From Oscillospiraceae bacterium (GTDB lineage: Bacteria; Bacillota; Clostridia; Oscillospirales; Ruminococcaceae), in the NCBI GenBank assembly GCA_029062865.1, contig JAIDPG010000077.1:1-19229 (forward strand): a stretch of DNA of 19,229 nucleotides. Direction: 5' to 3'. The number at the start of each line of letters is the position of its first letter. Within the stretch, counting starts at the first letter, position 1. Positions 1 through 5,770 of the stretch are shown in pieces. Under the pieces are notes generated by a model that saw only the letters and a program-made list of their open reading frames with translations, was not told the origin of the DNA and made no database searches. The position numbers and the translations under genes were made by a program.

Positions 1-121
1 CCTGGGGTGGGTTTTTTGCACCCAAATTTGTTTGGGGGCCGCCCCCCAACGGGGCAAGGGGGGGGGTCCCCCCGCCCCTCCCCCCTTCCCGCGGAGCGTG
101 AGGTTTTTGAACAAAAATATC
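1..121. other. GC-homopolymer-rich edge region, no gene seen
   Basis: This stretch is dominated by G and C runs, including nine G at 58-66 and six C at 68-73. GGGGC (51-55) plus the G run can pair with the C run plus GCCCC (74-78), and TTGGGGG (32-38) can pair with CCCCCAA just downstream. No reading frame with a ribosome site is visible. It could be the 3' flank of a gene lying outside the window. Homopolymers of this kind at a contig edge are also where assemblies stop or err. Confidence 0.5.
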
Positions 122-151
122 TTGACAAATTCTCTTGCGATATGTTATAAT
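122..151 (+). promoter_or_regulatory. Sigma-A promoter of the HD-GYP gene
   Basis: A perfect -35 TTGACA (122-127), an 18-nt spacer and a perfect -10 TATAAT (146-151) are present, with an extended -10 TG at 143-144. Transcription should begin near 158. A coding start at 135 would therefore lie inside the promoter, which supports the GTG at 204. The match is as good as those of the two tRNA promoters in this window. Confidence 0.85.
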
Positions 152-203
152 TCATATATACTGTTCTTCAAAACCGAGAGTAAATTGTAAGGGAGTGCTT
201 TTT

Positions 204-2357
204 GTGGACAGAATGATCGGAAAGATCAACAGGTATTTGATGATAGGGTGGCTGGCAATCGTTGTGGTTTTGTCGGCGACTTATACGGGCGAGCTTGTGC
301 GCGGGCACCGCGACTTGGCTTATATGATCCCGTTCTACTTGGTGCTGGGCGTACCGTCGCTGACTTGCCTTGTCTACTTCCTCAAAAACCCGAAGAGCAC
401 CAAGTTGCGCTATTTCGCGATAACGGGCTATCTTTTGATGTACACGTTCGTGCTGCTGAACACGAACACGATCATGACCTACGGCTACATAATCCCGATG
501 CTGTCGCTTATTGTGCTGTATCACCAGCCGCGGCTCGTGCTGATAATGGGCAGCGTGGCGCTGGCGGCGAATATCGCGTGCGTGGTGCGCTTCTTTATTA
601 TAGGAATGGTGACGACGGACGACATCAAGGACGTGGAAATTCAAATCGGAATGATTTTGTTCTGCTTTATTTTCGCGTACATCGCGTCCGTAATTTATAA
701 TAAAATTGTAAAGCAGAACACGGAATATATCGCGTCGATTGACGACAAGCAGACACAGCTCGAGCGCGTGACCTTGCAGACGATAACGACGATCGCGAAC
801 ATCATAGACGCGAAGGACGAGTACACAAAGGGGCACTCCTACCGCGTCGCGGAGTATTCGTCGATGCTCGCGGCGGAGATCGGATATAGCAAAGAACGCG
901 TTTCAAACGTCAAATATATTGGGCTTCTGCACGATATCGGAAAAATCGGAATCCCCGATTCTATCCTCAACAAGCCCGGCAAGCTCAACGATAACGAATA
1001 CGCGCTGATGAGAAAGCACGCCGAAATCGGCGGCAATATCCTCAGCGGAAACAATATGATAGACGGCATGGACGAGGGCGCGAAGTTCCACCACGAGCGC
1101 TACGACGGGCGCGGCTATCCTATGGGATTAAAGGGCGAGGAGATCCCCGAGGTCGCGAGAATTATCGGGCTTGCGGACGCCTACGACGCGATGACAAGCA
1201 ACCGCGTGTACAGAAAGCGCCTCACCAATGAGAAAGTCATCGACGAAATAAAGCGCTTCAGCGGGATTCAATTTGACCCGAAGCTCGCGGAAATTTTCGT
1301 TAAGATGATAGAGGACGGAAAATTCGACGAGATCAGCCCCGACGCCGTTCCGGAGTCCGCGACAAAGGGTATAGCCGAGCAGAGCGCCGCGCTGCTGCAA
1401 AGCGTCATCGGCTTCGGTAACAGCTCGTATGATACCGACCACGACTATCTCACCGGGCTTCTCAGCCGAAGCTCCGGCGAAAAGGAAATATCCCTCGCGC
1501 TTGCCGAAACGGACGGCGGGCTGTTTATCGTTGATATAACGAATTTGCAGGACGTAAACGAAAAGCACGGCATAGTCGCGGGCGACAGGATAATCCAAAC
1601 CACTGCGGAGGCGCTTGCGGAGCATAAGGAGCTTCTCGTCGCGCGGTTCTCGGGAAGCAGCTTTTTGTGCTTCGCGGCGGGAATTACGACGGACAACGCG
1701 CTCGACGAGCTGATGTCGAGCATCTGCGGCAGCATCAACAAAACGCTCCGCGGGGCTCCCGAATACGAAAACAATCTTATCTGCGTAGGCGGGGCGCTTT
1801 CCAAGGACGTCGGGCGGGATTTCCAGAAGCTGCTCGTCGCCGCCGACAGGGCGCTGTTCTACATCAAGGAACTCGAAAAGAAGGGCTGCTATCTTTATAA
1901 GAAGGAAGCGAGCGTTTTCGGCGAGTATTCAAGCGGCAACCGCCTTGAGCAGATGATAGGCAAACTCGTCAGCGACAACTCGAAGCTCGCGGAATACGAG
2001 CAGGATTACCCCGGCGTCGCGAAGATCTACGAGCTTGTGCGGAATATTTATCGCGAAAAGAAGGGCGAGATACAGCTCGTTCTTATCACGGTAACACCGA
2101 CGCTCGGCATAACGCCCGCCGTCTCCGACCGCGACGAGGCAATGGAATATCTCCAGAACGCTATTGACATCACAAAGGACGAAACGATAATCACGTTCCG
2201 CTTCAGCAGCGTGCAGTATCTCGTTGTTATCACCGACCCCGCCGGGGAAAACGCCGAGTCCGTTGTCGACAGAATTCTCAACTGCTTCTACAAGTCCTAC
2301 GACAAGAAGAATATGGCGCTTATGACGGAGGCGGCAACTCTGCCTGCCAGAGGCTAG
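204..2357 (+). CDS. Membrane HD-GYP cyclic-di-GMP phosphodiesterase with degenerate GGDEF
   Basis: Likely an inner-membrane enzyme that hydrolyses c-di-GMP. The start is GTG 204, 8 nt after AAGGGAG (189-195) and downstream of the promoter, giving 717 aa; ATG 213 is the alternative. About six hydrophobic helices fill residues 10-175. A full HD-GYP domain follows: HDIGKIGIPD with H243-D244, then HHERYDGRGYP at 296-306, the motif that names the family. Next comes a GGDEF-like domain (about 410-540) that begins DHDYLTGLLSR in the normal way. Its catalytic signature reads SGSSF (483-487) instead of GGDEF, so cyclase activity is not expected. The last ~150 residues resemble a second, further eroded GGDEF-like fold (inference). 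It converges with an EAL gene and has its own consensus promoter. Domain assignment is firm; the ligand sensed by the membrane part is unknown. Confidence 0.92.
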   Translation: MDRMIGKINRYLMIGWLAIVVVLSATYTGELVRGHRDLAYMIPFYLVLGVPSLTCLVYFLKNPKSTKLRYFAITGYLLMYTFVLLNTNTIMTYGYIIPMLSLIVLYHQPRLVLIMGSVALAANIACVVRFFIIGMVTTDDIKDVEIQIGMILFCFIFAYIASVIYNKIVKQNTEYIASIDDKQTQLERVTLQTITTIANIIDAKDEYTKGHSYRVAEYSSMLAAEIGYSKERVSNVKYIGLLHDIGKIGIPDSILNKPGKLNDNEYALMRKHAEIGGNILSGNNMIDGMDEGAKFHHERYDGRGYPMGLKGEEIPEVARIIGLADAYDAMTSNRVYRKRLTNEKVIDEIKRFSGIQFDPKLAEIFVKMIEDGKFDEISPDAVPESATKGIAEQSAALLQSVIGFGNSSYDTDHDYLTGLLSRSSGEKEISLALAETDGGLFIVDITNLQDVNEKHGIVAGDRIIQTTAEALAEHKELLVARFSGSSFLCFAAGITTDNALDELMSSICGSINKTLRGAPEYENNLICVGGALSKDVGRDFQKLLVAADRALFYIKELEKKGCYLYKKEASVFGEYSSGNRLEQMIGKLVSDNSKLAEYEQDYPGVAKIYELVRNIYREKKGEIQLVLITVTPTLGITPAVSDRDEAMEYLQNAIDITKDETIITFRFSSVQYLVVITDPAGENAESVVDRILNCFYKSYDKKNMALMTEAATLPARG

Positions 2358-2480
2358 AGATTTAGAGGCAAGAGGCAAGAATAAACGCGCCTTAAACGAG
2401 CGACAAAACAACTTGTCGGCTAGCCTAATGGCTGCCGAGCAAGCCGTTGACGAAGTAGATGAGGGTTTATCGACAGTCTG

Positions 2481-2509
2481 AAAAATCCCCCGCAAAGCGG
2501 GGGATTTTT
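2481..2509. terminator. Bidirectional hairpin terminator between the two c-di-GMP genes
   Basis: A perfect 13-bp stem, AAAAATCCCCCGC (2481-2493) with GCGGGGGATTTTT (2497-2509), has an AAA loop. The T run on one side and the A run on the other make it usable from both strands. Its right arm overlaps the EAL gene's stop codon (TAA on the minus strand at 2508-2510). A near-identical hairpin occurs at 10533-10560. Confidence 0.9.
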
Positions 2510-4181
2510 ATTTGGAATTTATTTCGAGTAAAACCTTGTCAAATTCCGGAACGGGCAGCGGCTTTGAGTAGAAAAAGCCCTGCGCGGAGTCGCAGCCGCA
2601 TTCGCTCAAAAACCGCGCCTGCTCGCTTGTTTCAACGCCCTCGGCAATTATGTCGAGACCGATGTCCTGTGACATAAGAATAGTATGCTCGATTATCTTT
2701 CTGCCGCGGTCGCTTTCCATAAACTCGTCCAGGAAGCTCTTGTCGATCTTCAGAACGTCAAACGGCGTGCTTTTCAGCATATTCAGCGAGGAATAGCCCG
2801 AGCCGAAGTCGTCCATAAGCATCTTGAAGCCCGAAGCCTTCATGTCCTTGACGATCTCCTCAACGCCCTGGCTGTCGAGGGATTCCGTGATCTCAAGCTC
2901 CAGAAGCGAGATAGGGATATTGTATTTCTCAACAAGATTTAACAGCGTCGTCTTTACCTCGAACGTGTGAATGTATTCACGCGAGATGTTTACGGAAATC
3001 GGCACGGGCTCGATGCCCGCGTCTATCCACGCGCGGATACGCTTGCACGCCTCCTCCCAGATGAACGTGTCGAGCTTGATTATAAAGCGATTTTCCTCGA
3101 AAACGGGGATAAACTCCGCGGGGGAGACCATGCCGCGCGTCGGGTGGATCCACCGCGCAAGCGCCTCTGCGCCGATAATCTTTCCCGTGCTTATCGAGTG
3201 CTTCGGCTGGAGATACATCACAAACTCGTCGTTTAAAAGCGCCTTGCGCATATCGTCCTCAATGGACTTCTTGCTCTTGAGCTTCGCCTTCATATTGCTC
3301 TCGAAAAAGCCGATGTTCTCAAGGGCGTTGCCCTTGATGAGCTGTCTTACAAGAGAAGCGTTGTCTCCGTGAGAGCGCGTGTGCGCCGTGCGGTCCTCAA
3401 CAACGCAAACGCCGAACACAAGCCGATACTCCAGCCCGCGGAAGCCGAGAAGCATACTCTCGATTTTGCGGATAAACTCAACAAGCGTGTCGCGCGTCTC
3501 AAATACGGTGACTATCATAAACACGTCCGCGGTGAGGCGGCAGAACGGCTGCTCGTCCGTGCAGACTAACGCCAGCGTGTCGTTGATGAATTGCAGAAGA
3601 TCATCGCCCGTTTCCACGCCGTAGTTCTCGTTGATAAGCTTGAAGCGCTCAACGTCGAACTGAATGAACGCGATTTCCTTGTCGGGATTGTCATTTATAA
3701 CCTTAGCGCACCGCGCCGAATACAACTTGGGATTTTTGTCCGAGGAGAACATTTTCAGCACGTCGCGGTTGAATTCCTCGGCAGGGGAAAACGCGCGGAT
3801 ATTGTAGTGAATGGCGGTGATTTTGCCCGCGTCATCGCGCAGATACAGTCCGTGCAGATGGCAGAGCTTGAACTCGCCGGACTCGGAGTTCGGAAGCTTC
3901 ATGGAAATAACGGTGGAAACGGAGTTCTCGTTCGTGCCGCTTTGCACGCCCTCGTCAACCTTTGCGGAGAAAACCTTGAGCACGGAGCGCGACTGCTCCT
4001 CAACAAGCTCGCTCTCCGAGAGGTAGTCAAGAAGCCCGCCCGTCAAATCGGGAAAAACCTCGCCGCTGAGCTGAACGCAGGAGTCGTCCGCCGCCGAGTA
4101 ATAAATATGAATAGTCTCCCTGTCCCCCGCGATCATCTGCGCGAGACCGTCTTTAACCTTATCGGAAACAGACGAAGCCAT
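2508..4181 (-). CDS. EAL-domain cyclic-di-GMP phosphodiesterase with degenerate GGDEF
   Basis: Predicted soluble phosphodiesterase that linearises c-di-GMP to pGpG. The start is ATG 4179-4181, directly after a strong AAGGTGGTGA ribosome site, giving 557 aa; an upstream in-frame ATG at 4218-4220 lacks a comparable site. Residues 1-130 look like a PAS-type sensor (inference). Residues ~150-300 are GGDEF-like, but the signature is LTADV (216-220), so cyclase activity is unlikely. The EAL domain (~320-557) looks catalytically complete: GAEALARW with E339, SVNISR, LELEITES, MDDFGSGYSSL, LKIDKSFL, IIAEGVET and QGFFYSKPL. No membrane segment is seen. No clear promoter is visible upstream, where a repeat cluster begins at once. 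It faces the HD-GYP gene, so both products would remove the same second messenger. Confidence 0.92.
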   Translation of the reverse strand: MASSVSDKVKDGLAQMIAGDRETIHIYYSAADDSCVQLSGEVFPDLTGGLLDYLSESELVEEQSRSVLKVFSAKVDEGVQSGTNENSVSTVISMKLPNSESGEFKLCHLHGLYLRDDAGKITAIHYNIRAFSPAEEFNRDVLKMFSSDKNPKLYSARCAKVINDNPDKEIAFIQFDVERFKLINENYGVETGDDLLQFINDTLALVCTDEQPFCRLTADVFMIVTVFETRDTLVEFIRKIESMLLGFRGLEYRLVFGVCVVEDRTAHTRSHGDNASLVRQLIKGNALENIGFFESNMKAKLKSKKSIEDDMRKALLNDEFVMYLQPKHSISTGKIIGAEALARWIHPTRGMVSPAEFIPVFEENRFIIKLDTFIWEEACKRIRAWIDAGIEPVPISVNISREYIHTFEVKTTLLNLVEKYNIPISLLELEITESLDSQGVEEIVKDMKASGFKMLMDDFGSGYSSLNMLKSTPFDVLKIDKSFLDEFMESDRGRKIIEHTILMSQDIGLDIIAEGVETSEQARFLSECGCDSAQGFFYSKPLPVPEFDKVLLEINSK

Positions 4182-4196
4182 AGTGTCACCACCTTT

Positions 4197-4517
4197 TAGA
4201 AGCAAGAAATTAAGAAGCAAGACCTCAAGCCGCGAAGAAACGACCCGCAGCTGCCAACAAGCGAAGTGTTAGTACCGCGTTGTTTTTGCGGTCTCGCGAA
4301 GCGAGGGGGATTTTGGCTTACTGCGCCGCGTTGTCTTAGCCGCCGGAGGCAAGAGGCAAGAGCCCCTCGTGAAATACGACCCGCAGCCACTTCCCCGCGA
4401 AGTGTCAGCACCGCGTTGTTTTTGCGGTTCCGCGAAGCGGAATCGCGGACGAAGTCCGCGAAGCAAAAACAATGCTAGCAATGAGCGTTTGCGTGCGCCG
4501 CTTGCGGCGTGCGCAAA
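4197..4517. repeat. Palindromic repeat cluster between the EAL gene and tRNA-Ala
   Basis: This 0.3-kb stretch holds no credible gene and is a mosaic of repeats. GAAGCAAGA-type heptads lie at 4198-4222 and (A)GGCAAG heptads at 4345-4362. Two diverged copies of a ~58-nt unit, running from ACGACCCGCAGC to CCGCGTTGTTTTTGCGGT, lie at about 4240-4293 and 4371-4427. A cloverleaf-like palindrome occupies 4416-4472. A 30-nt hairpin at 4488-4517 pairs TTTGCG with CGCAAA and CGCCGC with GCGGCG. Several units recur after tRNA-Arg at 9374-9542. Short open frames through here are by-products of the repeats. Confidence 0.8.
4416..4472 (-). repeat. Cloverleaf (three-way junction) palindromic element, copy 1
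   Basis: An outer 10-bp stem, TTGTTTTTGC (4416-4425) with GCAAAAACAA (4463-4472), encloses two perfect hairpins: TTCCGC-GAA-GCGGAA (4428-4442) and CGCGGAC-GAA-GTCCGCG (4444-4460). The reverse complement matches 9485-9542 apart from one extra T. Recurrence in two places at this level of identity marks a dispersed REP- or MITE-like element, not chance. Confidence 0.8.
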
Positions 4518-4533
4518 TGCCATTGCGGTCTGC

Positions 4534-4566
4534 AAAAAACTCCCCTCGCGAAGCGAGGGGAGTTTT
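4534..4566 (-). terminator. Terminator of tRNA-Ala
   Basis: Read on the minus strand: AAAA, then CTCCCCTCGC, a TTC loop, GCGAGGGGAG and six T. It begins only 6 nt after the encoded CCA of the tRNA. It is part of a 58-nt block (4518-4575) that is identical to the sequence after tRNA-Arg. Confidence 0.9.
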
Positions 4567-4572
4567 GCTGAC

Positions 4573-4648
4573 TGGTGGAGATAAGGGGATTCGAACCCCT
4601 GACCTCTTACATGCGAAGCAAGCGCTCTCCCAGCTGAGCTATACCCCC
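4573..4648 (-). tRNA. tRNA-Ala (anticodon CGC)
   Basis: A 76-nt cloverleaf with CCA encoded (complement at 4573-4575). The acceptor stem GGGGGTA pairs with TATCTCC and contains the G3:U70 wobble that identifies alanine tRNAs; the discriminator base is A. The D arm is GCTCAGCTGGGAGAGC and the T arm contains GGTTCGAATCC. The anticodon stem CTTGC/GTAAG encloses the loop TTCGCAT, giving anticodon CGC (complement at 4613-4615), which reads GCG. GCG is a very common alanine codon in the proteins here, so a dedicated reader fits. Confidence 0.95.
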
Positions 4649-4683
4649 AAAAACGTCAACGGCGAATTGCCTTTAACATTAAG

Positions 4684-4712
4684 ATTATAACATATTTTTT
4701 AAGCTTTGTCAA
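4684..4712 (-). promoter_or_regulatory. Promoter of tRNA-Ala
   Basis: On the minus strand, TTGACA (4707-4712), a 17-nt spacer and TATAAT (4684-4689) with an extended TGT. Both hexamers are perfect, as expected for a stable-RNA gene. The -10 box lies about 35 nt before the tRNA. Confidence 0.88.
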
Positions 4713-4779
4713 GGGGTTTGCGCAATTTTTTTCCGGCGGGGAGAATTCATAGAAACGCAGGGTAAACAACGCCGCGCCC

Positions 4780-4866
4780 TCAGACCGCCGAGAAGTCCTC
4801 GGATGCCGGGAAGCGGTTTGCCGACAAACCGCTGACAACGCAGATGAGGGCTTCTCGGCGGTCTGA
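4780..4866. repeat. 87-bp nested palindrome upstream of the Bce operon
   Basis: T plus CAGACCGCCGAGAAG (4780-4795) is the exact inverse of CTTCTCGGCGGTCTG plus A (4851-4866). The pairing extends inward through a G-U and CCTC/GAGG to about 21 bp. Inside is a second perfect hairpin, AGCGGTTTG (4812-4820) with CAAACCGCT (4825-4833). It lies between two divergent promoters and outside both transcripts, so it is not an attenuator for either. There is no T run and no obvious target-site duplication. It could be a short mobile palindrome or a cruciform-forming DNA site. Confidence 0.75.
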
Positions 4867-4870
4867 CCAT

Positions 4871-4901
4871 CTTACAAAAATGTAAGACAAATGTAAGACA
4901 A
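4871..4901 (+). promoter_or_regulatory. Operator for a BceR-type response regulator
   Basis: TTACA (4872-4876), AAAA, TGTAA (4881-4885) fits exactly the inverted repeat T(n)ACA-N4-TGTAA known for regulators of Bce-type transporters. It overlaps an 11-bp tandem repeat, ATGTAAGACAA, at 4880-4890 and 4891-4901. That spacing, about one helical turn, is typical for OmpR-family proteins. The second repeat ends 5 nt before the weak -35 box, a class II activator position. No response regulator gene is in the window, so it would act from elsewhere. Confidence 0.75.
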
Positions 4902-4906
4902 ATCTA

Positions 4907-4935
4907 TGGAAAAATTCCTCGGCATCTGCTATAAT
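4907..4935 (+). promoter_or_regulatory. Promoter of the Bce-type operon, weak -35
   Basis: A perfect TATAAT (4930-4935) with extended TGC (4927-4929) is preceded, after 17 nt, by TGGAAA (4907-4912), a poor -35. A good -10, a poor -35 and an operator alongside point to activator-dependent expression. Other promoters here have full TTGACA boxes. Confidence 0.75.
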
Positions 4936-4990
4936 GAATATAGAAGCCAAGGCTCACAAATAATCTTAACACAAAAAGGGGAAAAACATT

Positions 4991-5767
4991 ATGTCATTGC
5001 TTGAAGTAAACGGCTTAAAGAAAATCTATGTCGGGCGGTTCGGCGGGAATAAGGTCGAGGCGCTGAAAAACGTTTCGTTCACCGCCGAGGAGGGGGAGTT
5101 CATCGCGATAATGGGCGAAAGCGGCTCCGGCAAGACGACGCTGCTGAATATCCTCGCGGCGCTTGACAGACCGACGGCGGGGAGCGTTATCCTTGACGGA
5201 CGCGACACGGCGAAGATAAAGGAAAGCGAGATAGCGGCGTTCCGGCGGGATAATCTGGGATTTGTATTTCAGGAGTTCAACCTGCTCGACACGTTCTCGC
5301 TGCGGGATAATATCCTGCTGCCGCTCGTTCTCCGCGGAATGAAGCACGACGGAATGGAGGAGAAGCTGCTGCCCGTCGCGCGGTCGCTTGGGATCGCGGA
5401 CATTCTGTCTAAATTCCCGTATGAGGTCTCGGGCGGACAGAAGCAGCGTGCCGCCGTCGCGAGGGCTATTATTACCGACCCGAAAATGCTGCTCGCAGAC
5501 GAACCGACGGGCGCGCTCGACAGCAGATCGTCCGATGAGTTGCTGAAGCTCTTTGGGAGGATCAACTCAAACGGGCAGACTATCCTTATGGTTACGCACT
5601 CCACGAAAGCCGCCGCTCACGCGAAGAGGGTGCTGTTTATCCGCGACGGCGCGGTGTTCCACCAGATCTACCGCGCGGGCTCGACCGTCGATCAGATGTA
5701 CCGCAAGATCTCCGACGCGCTTACGGTTATGGCTTCGGGCGGCGGAGCTGTCGAGGAGGAGGGATAA
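4991..5767 (+). CDS. Bce-type ABC transporter ATP-binding protein (BceA/YxdL family)
   Basis: ATPase subunit that powers the permease encoded 3 nt downstream. Such transporters free the cell-wall precursor or membrane from peptide antibiotics and also signal to a partner histidine kinase. Of 258 aa, the key parts are Walker A GESGSGKTT (42-50), Q-loop FQEFNLLD, signature VSGGQKQR (146-153), Walker B LLADEPTGALDS with D170-E171, and the H-loop MVTHS. The C-terminal tail VFHQIYRAGS...QMYRKISD is typical of the Bce type and unlike LolD or FtsE. The start ATG follows AAAGGGG at 4975-4981. First gene of a five-gene operon behind a Bce-type operator. Whether it is closest to BceA, YxdL or another paralogue cannot be settled by eye. 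Confidence 0.93.
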   Translation: MSLLEVNGLKKIYVGRFGGNKVEALKNVSFTAEEGEFIAIMGESGSGKTTLLNILAALDRPTAGSVILDGRDTAKIKESEIAAFRRDNLGFVFQEFNLLDTFSLRDNILLPLVLRGMKHDGMEEKLLPVARSLGIADILSKFPYEVSGGQKQRAAVARAIITDPKMLLADEPTGALDSRSSDELLKLFGRINSNGQTILMVTHSTKAAAHAKRVLFIRDGAVFHQIYRAGSTVDQMYRKISDALTVMASGGGAVEEEG

Positions 5768-5770
5768 GCA

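Noticed and set aside
135..203. Upstream start at ATG 135 for the HD-GYP protein
   Set aside because: The -10 box is at 146-151, so this codon would not be transcribed. AAGGGAG points to GTG 204.
4266..4690. Several overlapping 70-90 aa open frames on both strands
   Set aside because: They run through the palindromic repeats and the tRNA-Ala gene, have no ribosome sites, and their translations are Arg/Ser/Ala-rich mirror images of the repeat units.
4780..4866. Riboswitch or T-box leader for the Bce operon
   Set aside because: The structure lies upstream of the promoter (4907-4935) and outside the transcript. It matches no leader family that I recognise.
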